A stretch of 64,000 bases of DNA from Voacanga thouarsii (Eukaryota; Streptophyta; Magnoliopsida; Gentianales; Apocynaceae), in the NCBI GenBank assembly GCA_026120185.1, contig JANUWF010001060.1:572001-636000 (forward strand), given 5' to 3'. Shown piece by piece: positions 22,221-33,595 of the stretch. Positions within the stretch are counted from its first letter, which is position 1. Every line of letters starts with the position of its first letter. The notes below the pieces were generated by a model that saw only the letters and a list, made by a program, of their open reading frames with translations, had not been told where the DNA came from and did not search any database. Made by a program: the position numbers and the translations under genes.

Positions 22221-25200
22221 TCAACTTCTCAAATGTTGCAGTCGGTAAAGTCTTCGTGAAAATATCTGCGAGGTTGTCACATGACCGAATTTGTAGCACA
22301 TCAATTTCACATTTCTTCGGAGTTCATGAGTAAAGAAGAATTTTGGTGAAATATGTTTTGTCCGATCTCCTTTAATATATCCACCTCGTAATTGAGCTAT
22401 GCAAGCTGCATTGTCTTCATAAAGAGGAGTTGGAATATCTTTGATTGATGATAATCCACAACTTTCTCGGATATAATGAATCATGGATCTTAGCCATACA
22501 CATTCTCGACTTGCTTCATGAATGGCTATAATTTCAGCATGATTTGAAGAAGTAGCTGCTATAGATTGTTTCGTAGAACGCCATGATATAGCGGTATTTC
22601 CACATGTAAATAGATAGCCCGTTTGAGAACGTGCTTTATGTGGATCAGATAAATAACCAGCATCTGCATAACCTATCAATGTTGGACTGGTTTTATTTGA
22701 ATAAAATAATCCGAGATCAATTGTACCTTGGAGATATCGAAGGACTTGTTTAATTCCATTCCAATGTCGTCGTGTTGGTGAAGAACTAAATCTTGCTAAT
22801 AAATTGACAACAAAAGCAATATCGGGTCGTGTATTATTAGCAAGATACATCAATGCACCAATTGCCTTTGAGATATGGTACTTCGAGGACCAAGGAGTTC
22901 TTCATCATTTTCTTGAGGTCGGAAAGGATCTTTATCCACATTTAATGATCGGACGATCATTGGAATACTCAATGGATGTGCTTTGTCCATGTAAAATCTT
23001 TTTAGCACTTTTGCTGTATATGTTGATTGATGAATAAATGTTCCACTCTCCAGATGTTCAATTTGTAAACCAAGGCAAAATTTGGTTTTACCAAAATCCT
23101 TGATTTCGAATTCTCTTTTTAAATAATCAATTGTTTCTTGGAGCTCTTCGGGAGTTCCAATAAGATTAATATCATCAACATATATAGCTAATATCACAAA
23201 TTTAGAACCAGATTTCTTAATAAAAACACATGGACATACCTGGTCATTTTTAAATCCCGCTTTCAATAAATATTCACTAAGACGTGTGAACCACATGCGC
23301 CCAGTTGCTTCGAGGCCATATAATGATTTACGCAACTTGATGGAGTAATTTTCACGAGGATAATGTTTATATGCTTCAGGCATATGAAATCCTTCGGGGA
23401 TTTTCATGTAAACATCATTTTCTAAATTTCCATACAAGTAGCGAGTGACAACATCTAATAGGCGCATATCTATCTTTTCATGTACTTGCTAAGCTGATAA
23501 GATATCGGAGTGTAATAGCATCAACAACGGGAGAATAAGTTTCATCATAATCAATACCTGGTCTTTGTGAAAAACCTTGGGCTACTAATCGCGCTTTATA
23601 TCGAACGATTTCACTCTTTTCATTGCGCTTTCGCACAAATATCCATTTGTAGCCAACGGGTTTTACACCTTACGGTGTTCGGACTGCGAGTCCGAAGACT
23701 TCACGTTTTGTCAGTGCATTTAACTCCGATTGAATCGCATCTTTCCATTGCAGCCAATCTTTTCTATGCCGACATTCATCAAGCGATATTGGTTCGGGAT
23801 CATCATTATCTGTGTAACATCAAGAGATATATTGTATGCAAATATATTATCAATAACAGTTTCTATCCGATTCCAACTTCTATCGGAAGTGGTATAATTG
23901 ATAGAAATTTCGGTGTTACTTTCATCAACTTACGGTTCTTTGTCATCGAGTTCTCTCTTGGTCTTTATCATTCTTTTCTTCAATATGATCTTCGGATCAG
24001 TTAATCCTCTTTTCTTTCGAGGATTTTTATCTTTAGAACCAAGAGGTCGGCCACGCTTACGGCGTGTTTTTGACTCGGCGACTATAGGTATAATATTTTG
24101 TTCTGCTGGAACTTCAATTCGAATAGGAGCATTTATAGGCTGGAATATGCGATTTTGTAATTCTTACGGAGTCAACAAAAGCGTACGGCATTTGATTTGC
24201 AATGCTTTGCAAATGAATTATCTTTTGAACTTCAAGTTCACATGCGCTTGTGCGCGGATCAAGATAATTTAATGATGTTGTCCAAGCAAGATCCTTTTTA
24301 TCTTTGTTTTGGTTCTCCCCTAATTTAGGGAATAATGATTCATCAAAATGACAATCGGCAAATCTTGCTTGTGAATACATCTCTGTCGGGGGTTCAACAT
24401 ACACGATAATAGAGGGAGAATCATATCCAACGTAGATCCCCTTTCTTCTTTGAGGACCCATCTTTGTACGTTGGTTTGGTGCAATTGGAACATATACGAC
24501 ACACCCAAAAATTCTTAAATGAGCTATATTTGGCTCGGAACCAAAAGCCAATTGTAAGGGAGAAAATTTGTGATAACTTGTTGGCCTTAGGCGTACAAGT
24601 CTTTGCGGCATGCAAAATAGCATGTCCCCAAGCGGTTGTCGGGAGATTTGTTCTCATTAATAACGGTCTAGCAATTAATTGTAACCGTTTAATGAATGAT
24701 TCAGCTAGACCATTACGAGTATGAACATGAGCTACTTGGATGTTCAATAGTAATGCCAATTGACGAGCAATAAGCATCAAAAGCTTGGGAGGAATATTCT
24801 CCGACATTATCTAGACGGATCCTTTTGATCGGATAATCCGGAAATTGCGCTCTTAAGCGAATTATTTGGGCAAGCAATCTCGCGAACGCCGGGTTGCGAG
24901 TTGATAATAAACTAACATGCGACCATCGGGTCGATGCATCAATTAAAATCATAAAGTATCTGAATTGCCCACATGGTGGATTAATTGGTCCACATATATC
25001 ACCATGAATTCTTTCTAAAAATACTTGGAGACTCAAACTCCACTTTTGTTGGAGATGGTTTAATAATCAATTTCCCTTGAGAACATGCGGCACATGAAAA
25101 TTTATCGAGATGTCAAAATCCTTTGACTTTTCAAAGGATGACCATGCGTATTTTCAATTATTCTTCGCATCATAATAGCTCCTGGATGACCCAAACGGTC

Positions 25201-26520
25201 ATGCCAAATGATAAATGTAACGGGATCGATAAATTTCTGATTTCTTGAATGATGCATTTCAATTGCATGGATTTTTGTGCTATATAGGCCGGAAGAAAGA
25301 GATGGTAGCTTTTCTAATAAAGATTTCTTACCCGACATTATTTGAGTAATACGAGAGATACTCAAAACTATTTTCTTCCATTGTTTCAATGTGATATCCA
25401 TTTCGGCGAATATCTTTAAAGCTTAATAAATTTCTTCGAGATTTTGAAGAAAATAACGCTTTAGGAATAACAACATTTGTTCCTCAGGGTAATACAATAT
25501 TAGCTCTTCCAGAGCCTTCAATCAACTTTACACTACCACCTATAGTATTAACATTTGTTTCTCCCATACGCGGGTAAGAGAAATATTTTTTATCTTTCAA
25601 TATGGTGTGTGTTGTACCACTATCAATTAGGCATATATCTTCAATGCCATTTGTGTATCCGGTAAGCGGAATAATAGCCATCCGGGCATAACAAAACATT
25701 TATAAATGTAAATACTCAAACAATAAAAACCTTAAACGATAAGTACTATTACAATGCCAAAAATATAAAATATAAAAGAAACATATTAAAAGTAAACTTT
25801 TAATTATTTTGAACACTTCCATCACCAATCAAATGCTCAATTACAAAAGAGCAACTATAAGCATGTATCCTCAAGTTCATATGAACACTAGTGATATGAA
25901 TAAAAGATGTGATGCTTATTATTAATAGAAATATCTTTTTCCCTTATTATCTTTTCTGTTCCACTTGGTGGCTGGTATTTCTACGTGATAAGGGAAATAT
26001 CGAGTGTGTCCATGACCATAACCACGGCCACTTGCCACAACTACGACTATAACGATGGCTTCTGCTGGAGCCAACAACATTCACTTCTGGGAGTGCTGTT
26101 GAGCCAGTTCATCTGGCTTCATGATTTCTCAATAATAACTCATGTTAAAGCTGTCAATTTTGGATACCCTTTTTCTCGATATTGTTACTGTAGAACATGA
26201 AAAGTGGAGAATGTCTTCTCCAATATAACTTCATCAGTAACTTTTTCTCCGTAAAATTTTTAACTAAGATGTAGTTTTATACATCACGGAGTTCACGGTT
26301 TTACAATCTTGCAACTTCAGGTGCAACCATTCATACCGTGCAGTGGGTAGTACGACCATCTTCAGGTGGTCAAATCTTTCTTTTTATCCACATGACATAT
26401 GGATCTCCTTTTTTTAGCATTTAGATGCATTTTTGTATGACATATAAATTTTTTTTTCAGAAATATCAAGGGCTACAAATTCGAATTTAGCGAGATCAAT
26501 AAATGCGTACATGTCTTCTG
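22221..26520 (-). pseudogene. Copia A gag-pol polyprotein, broken
   Basis: Right to left: gag start (LAKFEFVALDIS, about 26500) and scraps of the UBN2 gag domain (RYEWLHLKLQDCKTV), with deletions and stops; a Gly/Arg-rich piece near 26030; protease with DSGTTHT (25699-25484); GAG-pre-integrase WHDRLGHPG (25401-25102); integrase core (25036-24114, GDICGPINPP, RLDNVGEYSS); reverse transcriptase with YVDDINLIG (23467-22850); RNase H with GYADAGYLSD and SSNHAEIIA (22853-22221). At about 22317 one base is missing relative to copy B (ttcttcgga against ttcttctgga), which wrecks the RNase H C-terminus. Other frameshifts separate the pieces. Confidence 0.88.
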
Positions 26521-26531
26521 GCTTTAATAAC

Positions 26532-26554
26532 GGCAGAGACTCGTGCTGATAACG
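26532..26554 (-). other. Copia A primer-binding site region
   Basis: Just inside the 5' LTR the minus strand reads CGTTATCAGCACGAG. The core TATCAG resembles the initiator tRNA-Met primer-binding sequence TGGTATCAGAGC used by plant copia elements, but the fit is partial. Confidence 0.5.
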
Positions 26555-26921
26555 TGTTATAAAATTAGGGTAGTGTTAGAATAAAATCTACACACTACAC
26601 ACTAAGAAAATTCTAACTATTCTTTGCACAAGAATTTCTCTTCAAACTTCTCTCTTTCTTTCTCTCACAATTCTTTCTCTAATCTTTCTTTCACTAATCT
26701 TTCTTTCACAAAATGATGGTGTATTACAAGCTTAGAGCATAGCTCTATTTATAGAGCTCTAATTAGTGAAATACATCATGGCATACATCATCTTCAACTA
26801 ATCTCAATTAGTGGTGTCTCCACTAAATGGTGGACATCCATAAAAATCTTCTAATAATTCACATAAATCCATAATTAGTGGAGCCTCCACTAATTAATGG
26901 AGATTCCAATAATTCATAACA
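26555..26921 (-). repeat. 5' LTR of copia A (367 bp)
   Basis: TGTTATAAAATT...ATTCATAACA. The minus-strand TATAAATAG box lies in the palindromic AGAGCTCTATAAATAGAGCT at about 26741-26760. The LTR at 61201-61567 has the same length and ends. The five bases outside are ACAAA (26922-26926). Confidence 0.9.
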
Positions 26922-28037
26922 ACAAAGAATTTGTCCATATATTTAACAGCTAGTTTGTGAGCAAACTAGATTCAAACAAGAAACACATATCTAAAGCCAA
27001 TTCCCAAGCCACGCGATCATCACTCCCATTACATGCCGACTGAAACTTGCCCTACCAACTAGCCCACGGTTTTCATACAAAACATATGGCAAATTTCACA
27101 GAAGCTCATATTGCACAAGTAGAACAATCACTTAATACATGTTCGGCAGAATTCCACCACCATCAATACAATCACTTAGACAAGAAACATTTCCACATGC
27201 TATACACTCCTCAACATATAGCCAAAGTCCTAGCTTATTGTTAGTAACTTCGGAACAAAAGAACATTAAGGCTAAAGGGTTTACTTGAAGCAAGGAGAAG
27301 TCTCGGTTTATCCCTAGTGAGTCCGAGAGTATTAGGCAGTGAAGGAGATGTTGCGTCTTGACCTTGCTTGGAAGAAGAGTGGACTGCAACTGATGAAGCT
27401 TCAATGTTTGCTTCGATCTTAAGTAGGAAAAAGAGGGAGGGACGAGAATGATAATGTTGCTGCATATATTTATGAAGAACGTAAGGATAAGAGAAGGGAG
27501 CCCTCTGGTTTTGCTGCTGTTCAGGGAGGTCGAATAGCCTTGCGCGTGGGTGTGCTGGCCGAGATTAAGGAACCAATCAGCTCTTAAAATAAGCTAAATC
27601 GTGTGTCAAACGAGTGGGGGTAAATCTTTGGGGTTTATATCTCAAAAGAGTATGAATTAAGAAAGGAATGAATCGGTCATGGTAATCAGTAATTTCTGAT
27701 TAATTCGGTGCTACATTTAGTGAGAAAAGAAAGGGCATTAATTGTCGGTTGCCATAATATGCTCAATAGAAGGTTGGGTAATTAATTAGAAAGGAAAAAA
27801 AAAATCACAATGAGAGGCGAAAATATTCTCTATAAAGACTTTCTTCCCTTTGGATCTCGTGGAGAAGGAAAGGATTTCAAGGTTTGGCAACAAAATTTTC
27901 TTCCATTACATGATACATATGTGTGTGTGTGTGTATGAATTATTCAATATATTTTGAATATATCTAGAAGCTTTTTAGAATATAAGTTTTAAAGATTGAT
28001 GACCCCAAGTCTCATCTGGTTAGAATTTCCTTCTAAC
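26922..28037. other. Intergenic; one unrecognised short minus-strand frame
   Basis: A 74-codon minus-strand frame (27465-27241) starts MQQHYHSRPSLFFLLKIEAN and is rich in Ser and Leu. It has no recognised domain and may be chance or one exon of an unknown gene. A GT run lies at about 27920-27937. No other gene is visible. Confidence 0.4.
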
Positions 28038-29640
28038 TGTAATGTTTTGGATCAGAAGAGCTTTTGTTATTATTTTTTATGTTAATCAACAGAGATTACA
28101 TGCTAATATATAGAGGTACAAAAGCTAAGGATAACTAAAAATAGCTATACAACAGCTAATCTAATATTTATCTAATCAGTAAATGTTCCTATCTTAGCAA
28201 CATGATAAGGATGATACAAAGGATAAACACTATCTAACACCCCCTACAAGTCCTTGGCCGATTGAAGAGGTAAACGATGGCGAAGAAGAGTAAATCGATT
28301 CAAGGACAAGGGCTTGTTGAAAATGTCAGCTAGCTGGTCAGCAGTGGAGAGAAATTGAATGACAAGCGTACCGTTAGCCACCTGCTCCCGAACAAAATGA
28401 TAGGCAAGCTCTATGTGTTTTGTCCGAGCATGGAACATCGGATTGGATGACAAGTAAATTGCACCTATATTGTTACACCACAATGTACTAGCAGCAAGTG
28501 GAAAACCAAGTTCGTGCAGTAAAGACTTTGTCCAAAAAAATTCAGAAGTGGCATTCGCGATGGCTTTATATTCACTTTCAGTTGATGATCGAGCTATGGT
28601 CGGTTGCTTCTTGGCAAGCCACGAGATAAGATAGGAGCCCAAGAAAATGCCAAACCCACTAGTAGAACGTCGATCATCAGAATCGCCTCCCCAATCACTA
28701 TCGGCATAACACGTGGACATCTAGAGAAAAGGTAGAAGAAAACAGCAACCCCAAATCTTATGTTCCCTTTAAATAGCGAAGAAGACGCTTTAATGCCTTC
28801 CAATGTTGATCACTGGGAGTGTGCATAAATTGACACAGCTTATTGACACTAAAAGCAATATTAGGTCGTGTAATTGTAATATATTGTAGGGCTCCAAGTA
28901 ATCGCCGATATTGAACATCATGTGGACTAGGATCACCTGAATACTTAGAAAATGTAAGGGAGACTGCCATTGGTGTTAGGCAACAGTTAGAATCAGCCAA
29001 CCCAACTTTGTCCAACACTTCTCGAATATACTTAGTTTGTGATAAGAAAAGGCCTTCTTTCGGCCGAGAGACCTGAATCCCAAGAAAGTAGTGCAAGTCA
29101 CCAAGGTCTTTGATGGGGAACTCCTTTTGCAAAGCAGAAATTATTTGAGAAATGAAAACAGATGAAGATCCAATAATTATAATATCATCTACATAGACAA
29201 GAATGTAGATAATATGAGTATTATGCCGATAGATAAAGGGAGAGTTGTCTGCTTTAGAGGAAATGAATTTTTGTTGATGCAAAAATTCCCCAAGTCGTGA
29301 AAACCAGGCTCGCGGAGCCTGTTTTAAACCATATAGTGAACAATTTAATTTGGACACAAAATCAGGTCTTGTCTTATCCACATACCCTGTCGGTTGTGTC
29401 ATGTAAATGGTTTCTTGCAAGTGACTTGATCACCGCCTTTGTATGTCTGGGGATCTGTGATTGTTTGAATATTTGGTGTCATGTGCTGTGTAGCTCCAGT
29501 GTCAGGAAACCATGCTGGATACGGTGGAGGCGGCACATGGGATTGAGGCGGCACATGGGATGGATATGATATAGACTAACTAGAAAAAGGTGGTGGTGTT
29601 TGCCATGCTACATTAGCCTCTGGAGATCAAAAATTTTGCC
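28038..29640 (-). mobile_element. Internally deleted Ty1-copia element C, minus strand
   Basis: A 3' LTR ending ...CTATCTAACA at 28239 is followed by the reverse complement of a purine tract (CCCCCTAC) and then, on the minus strand, RNase H and reverse transcriptase. Right of the reverse transcriptase, the sequence jumps directly to a gag-protease junction (WFPDTGATQHMTPN, about 29500). Integrase and the start of the reverse transcriptase are gone, and no 5' LTR is seen. The outer LTR border (28038, TGTAATG) is a guess. Confidence 0.78.
28244..29625 (-). pseudogene. Copia C pol remnant (protease scrap, reverse transcriptase, RNase H)
   Basis: A Pro-rich gag tail and protease motif DTGATQH lie at 29625-29430. 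Next come reverse transcriptase NCSLYGLKQAPRAWF, YVDDIIIIG and FLGIQVSRP (29420-28758), then, after a frameshift near 28740, RNase H CYADSDWGGD, RSSTESEYKAI and HARTKHIELAYHFVR (28720-28244). One RNase H catalytic position reads CNN instead of CDN. The protein stops at 28244, overlapping the purine tract. Confidence 0.88.
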
Positions 29641-30084
29641 ATGGAGTGTATCTTCTTCTACAAATTGTTGCTGTGTGATTAGAATACCCATAGATTTGAC
29701 ACTTTCTCTTTCCGTAAATATCGAATAATTTTGAATAATTTTGTTAGAAATTATACAATGTTGGATATCTGTATATCGGACCCAACTATTATTAGAGGAA
29801 ATATATTCAATTGTGAACCAAACATATGTAAAGCTACGGAAAATAGAGTCATCGAAAAACGAAAATATTATAAAGAAATATTCACTTGTGAACCCAACTA
29901 TTAGTCCAAGAAATTTATTGAAAGACAAGCACAAAGCAAAAGCGGTGACTGGCTTTAGCTGAATTTTTTTTTCCCGGGAAAAATAAAAAATATTATTAAG
30001 AAATATACTTGTGAAGCAAACATTGTTGCAAGTAAATGAGCTGGATGATTTTCTATCCGGCGTACGCGAAAGATTATATTTCAA
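29608..30084 (-). CDS. Unrecognised 158-codon open frame
   Basis: An uninterrupted minus-strand frame rich in Phe, Ser, Ile and Tyr (for example FFIIFSFFDDSIFRSF, TERESVKSMGILITQQQ). I do not recognise the family. The composition and phrase structure look more coding-like than the surrounding AT-rich DNA. Its 3' end overlaps the copia C gag scrap in another frame, so it could be a captured or transferred fragment (organelle origin was considered but not supported), or chance. Confidence 0.25.
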   Translation of the reverse strand: MKYNLSRTPDRKSSSSFTCNNVCFTSIFLNNIFYFSREKKIQLKPVTAFALCLSFNKFLGLIVGFTSEYFFIIFSFFDDSIFRSFTYVWFTIEYISSNNSWVRYTDIQHCIISNKIIQNYSIFTERESVKSMGILITQQQFVEEDTLHGKIFDLQRLM

Positions 30085-31381
30085 ACACTCAATAATTTGT
30101 CGATCCCGTCTTGAAAAGTTTTTTTTTTTTTAAACAGTTTTTGTATGATACTTGGCACTCGCTGTCATAACCTAGCATCAAAAGATAGCGAATATCCTGC
30201 AAGAAAGCAAAACTTCAACACATAAGGGGGAAGGTCTGGATGAAATATGACCATAATGAACTCCAAGAATGACTCCATTATGGTGTAATTCTTGGAGATA
30301 TGAATATGGCTAGCTAAAAAATCGTAGAACATGGCAGATGGCATTTAAATCATGGTTAATGAAGCTTCAACTACTCGTCTATGGAGATCACTGTGATCGA
30401 AAAAGGAAAAAGAAGAATAGATCAGTCAATTCTTAATTTTCGTTGTTGTAGATTCTTTTTTTTTTTTAATATGGGAATGCATATGGTTTTCATGGTCTTT
30501 TCCGTTCTCTGAATTCCTCCACCTCTTCCACTGCTGCTTCTGCCAGTGATGCTTTAATTGGAGCTCCTGATGCATATGACGGGTGAAAAAGATAAGACAA
30601 TTCAATGCTAACTGCTGCTTCATTATCCTATCACAATTTAATATATAATTCACCTAAAGAATAAGTGAATTCGGTACTAATTTTTCCATTATCTGCAAGA
30701 ACGAAGAATTTAGAGAGAGAAATATAGAAAGCAGAGGAGGACGAAGATAGATGGTGGGTAAAAATATAATTAGTAACTATTTAACTTTCATTAATTATTT
30801 GCTATAAAATAATTAATTTACATACAAGAAAATAGTCATATAATTGATTGAAAGTAAGAATAGAGAAAGATATTTTTATTTAATTAATAAATATTAAATT
30901 TAGATTAGAGATGTGTAATTTTAGAGCTTCTTATAAAAAAATCTTTCTTGAACAAATACATGATTTGATGTATCTATTTAGTCATTGTTAAATATATTGA
31001 GTAAGTGACACATTAACCTGACTTTCATATTTAGCAATAAACAATACTAGTTCTATTTTACAATATAAGTCATTTTAGACTTATGTACAAGAATTAAGAG
31101 TTTTAAATTTCACACAATTTTAAAACTAAACTTTCAAAAATACCCTAATTAAATCTATATCTACTTTGATAATTAGAAAGAATTGAATCATAATTAGTTG
31201 AAAGAAAGAGATTGCAAGAAAAGAATAGAATTAGGAAAAAAAAGTAATAAATATTTATAAAAATTTGTAAAACGATTTATATTATAAAAAAAAATTTCAA
31301 ATTCAAAATAACTTATATTGTGAAACAAAAGTAGTAATTAATTGCATCCACCTAACAGTTGGACACCATTCAGTATTCCTC
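30085..31381. other. Intergenic region upstream of the MLP-like gene
   Basis: AT-rich, with no coding family seen. It holds the presumed promoter of the MLP-like gene at its right end. Short minus-strand frames here are Lys/His-rich low-complexity sequence. Confidence 0.5.
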
Positions 31382-31388
31382 TATATAA
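31382..31388 (+). promoter_or_regulatory. TATA box of the MLP-like gene
   Basis: TATATAA, 85 bases before the ATG at 31473. The spacing fits a short plant 5' untranslated region. Confidence 0.5.
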
Positions 31389-31472
31389 TGAGCCAAAATC
31401 TGGACAAGTTTGCCAACAACTTGATCTCATTTATCATTGATCTTGCAGGTTTCTTGATATTTCAGAGAAGAG

Positions 31473-32089
31473 ATGGGTCTCAAAGGGAAAATGATAAGCC
31501 AAACAGAGATCAAGGCTGGTGGACATGTCTTCCACGATGTCTTTAAACAGAGACCTCATGATCTTTCCAATATGACTCCCGAGAAAGTGCAACGTTTCAC
31601 TCTTCTTGAAGGAGAACTGGGAACTGTTGGATCCAAGATCTGCTGGCACTATACCCACGGTAAACCAAAACTTTTGATTCATCTGCTGAAATTCTGATAT
31701 TTAATCCTTTGCTTGCATGTCGAACAAGATCAATTAAAGTTCAATGATAAAACTTAGAAGGATTAAAATTTCATCAGAAAAAATGGGCTTTTCAGCTTGA
31801 TTGGACTTTTCTCCTTTGTGCCTGCAGATGGCAAAGACAGAGTTGCGAAACAATAATCGAAGACATCAATGAGGAAAAGCAATCAATCAGATTCAAGATG
31901 ATTGAAGGAGATCTGATGGAAATATACAAGTCCATGTACATCATTTATCATGTTGATACAAATGGTCCAGACAGCATGGTAACATGGACTCTGGACTATG
32001 AGAAGCTGAAGGAGGATAACCCCCATCCAGGAACTTTACTCAGCTTCTTCCTTCACATGGTTGAAGACATTGAAGCACACCACTCTTGA
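31473..32089 (+). pseudogene. MLP-like / Bet v 1 family gene, two exons, apparent frameshift in exon 2
   Basis: Exon 1 (31473-31659) encodes MGLKGKMISQTEIKAGG...LLEGELGTVGSKICWHYTH and ends one base into a codon at a GT donor. Exon 2 (31828-32089) follows a CTGCAG acceptor and encodes GKDRVAK, then IEGDLMEIYKSMYI, VTWTLDYEKLKED and a C-terminal EDIEAHHS. Major-latex-protein-like proteins are about 150 residues, cytosolic, and bind small hydrophobic ligands in a Bet v 1 fold; the intron sits at the family's usual place. Read in phase, exon 2 meets TAA after VAKQ (about 31855); one extra A in 'aaacaataatc' would restore it. The rest is open, so this is a very recent pseudogene or a sequencing error. 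Copia D begins 55 bases after the stop. Confidence 0.85.
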
Positions 32090-32138
32090 TCATCTTCTGA
32101 ATCAAATGTATGTGTGAATAATGTGTGCTCTTCAGGAA

Positions 32139-32143
32139 CCTGT
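32139..32143. repeat. Copia D target-site duplication CCTGT, left copy
   Basis: CCTGT before the 5' LTR is repeated at 47251-47255 after the 3' LTR. Confidence 0.93.
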
Positions 32144-32791
32144 TGTTGGATCATTCAATCTTTGGATATAATTATTAACTTTAGTAATTGTGATTAGACT
32201 AAAAGTGCAGTTACGTTCTTTTAGTGGAGTGGAACGTAATTAATAAATTATTTTTATTGACAAAATAATTTATTGGAGTTTAGTTTAATTGTATCCAGTC
32301 AAGTCCCTTTAGTAGCTCCTAATTATGGGATAATAATAAACTATAATTTATTTATAATTTATTAATGAAAATTACAGGATATCAAAAATCGTATTTGAGA
32401 TGGAATAGGATAAGTGAAAATAGTTATACCCAACTATACTTTTCTTATTCTATCAGGATTCATATTTTGAGATAGAGTCTAATATACATATTGGGATATA
32501 ACTCTATTTCAAACATACGGGAGAAACATCATTGTTGTTCTCTGAGTTTTTTCTCTCAATTTTTGTGTGAGTCCACCCTCAACAAAGAGATAAACAAAAT
32601 ACGATTAGCAATTTTTTGGTCCAAGGAGATTACATTGAAGAAGGATTGGGGGTTTGGAGCATTGCTAGAAGGCTAAAGACTTTAAGGATCGTATTGGTGA
32701 AGACAATATCTACAAAGGTATGATTCGTTTTTACGTATTCTCAAGGTTTAATCTGGTTGACACATAAGCATGTCGATCCTATTAACTAACA
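32144..32791 (+). repeat. 5' LTR of copia D (648 bp)
   Basis: TGTTGGATCATTC...TATTAACTAACA. It matches the 3' LTR at 46613-47250 over its length, with scattered substitutions and small indels. Confidence 0.95.
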
Positions 32792-32793
32792 AT

Positions 32794-32805
32794 TGGTATC
32801 AGAGC
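32794..32805 (+). other. Copia D primer-binding site (tRNA-Met)
   Basis: TGGTATCAGAGC, two bases inside the 5' LTR. This is the classic plant copia sequence complementary to the 3' end of initiator tRNA-Met. Confidence 0.93.
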
Positions 32806-33179
32806 CCGATTTTTTATATGTTTTTATGTGTTAAGATTAAATCTTTTATGCATATATTTAGTTGAGCGGTGTAGGAATAATGCATTTATATTCATGGTGA
32901 ATAGATTTGATTAATTCTGTTCAAAATAATTTTATGGCCATAGTTTTTTATTCGGTGAGTATGTATAAGTATTATCGAATCTTGTAACAAAAACGGTGGA
33001 TTACGTCTCCATGTTTACCTTTTGATTTTTTTCTGATTTATTTTAAAATTAAAAATAAAAAAGGAATTGTAATTGGCGGACTGGAGCATGGTGGACCGTA
33101 GCGAATTGCATCGTGTGGCAAAAATTGAAACATGTAGAATTTGGCTTCCTTCATCCACCGAATTGAAGCATGTAGAAGA

Positions 33180-33490
33180 GACTAGCCAGCGTGCTTGTGG
33201 TTGGGTCAGCATGATGGATCTACAGGCCTAGCTAGTGTGCTTATGCCTGGCCAGCATATTGGCTGGATGGGCCAGTATGTGCACCTAGCCGCAGCCAGCG
33301 CTTGGCCTGGCACATGCTGGAACAGCTATGCCTGGCCTGGCACATGCTAGGCCAGCATGTGTGCCTGGGCCACAGCCAGCCCCTGGCCTGGCACATGCTG
33401 GGCCAGCTACGCTTGGGCGCTGGCCTGGCTTGGCAAGCGTTAAATGGGCTGACCCATTTGGGTCAGCAAATCCAGCATGTATTGCCAGTA
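33180..33490 (+). repeat. GC-rich imperfect repeats in the copia D leader
   Basis: The word GGCCTGGCACATGCTGG occurs at 33304-33320, 33334-33350 (one change) and 33385-33401, among many GCCAGC/GCTGGC words. The block is much more GC-rich than its surroundings and can fold on itself. It lies between the primer-binding site and gag, in the RNA leader. Confidence 0.8.
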
Positions 33491-33541
33491 TGCTCCTTAT
33501 TTAAAAATAAAAAAAAGGAGGGGAGTAAGGTGATAGATTCG

Positions 33542-33595
33542 GGATTCGATCCCTGGTCACCTTAGAGGAGCTTCAAGCAACTTACCATTGCTCCA
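33542..33595 (-). other. tRNA-like Pol III promoter (SINE-head-like), minus strand
   Basis: On the minus strand, TGGAGCAATGG (33595-33585) matches box A (TRGYNNARNGG) and GGATCGAATCC (33552-33542) is close to box B (GGTTCGANTCC). Their starts are 43 bases apart, as in a tRNA gene. The sequence resembles the head of tRNA-derived plant SINEs. No 3' tail or duplication was found, so it may be a fragment carried in the copia leader. Confidence 0.5.

Larger units (their letters stand above)
21739..26921 (-). mobile_element. Ty1-copia retrotransposon A, nearly complete, minus strand
   Basis: Two LTRs enclose gag, protease, integrase, reverse transcriptase and RNase H in copia order on the minus strand. 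The 5' LTR is 26555-26921 (367 bp); the 3' LTR (21739-22035) lacks its outer 70 bases, so no matching target duplication can be seen. A second, truncated copy of the same family is at 61201-63870. The coding region is broken by frameshifts and gag has lost sequence, so this copy is non-autonomous. Confidence 0.92.

Noticed and set aside
27241..27465. Possible small secreted protein gene (MQQHYHSRPSLFFLL...)
   Set aside because: No cleavable signal sequence, promoter or family could be supported; the frame is short enough to be chance.
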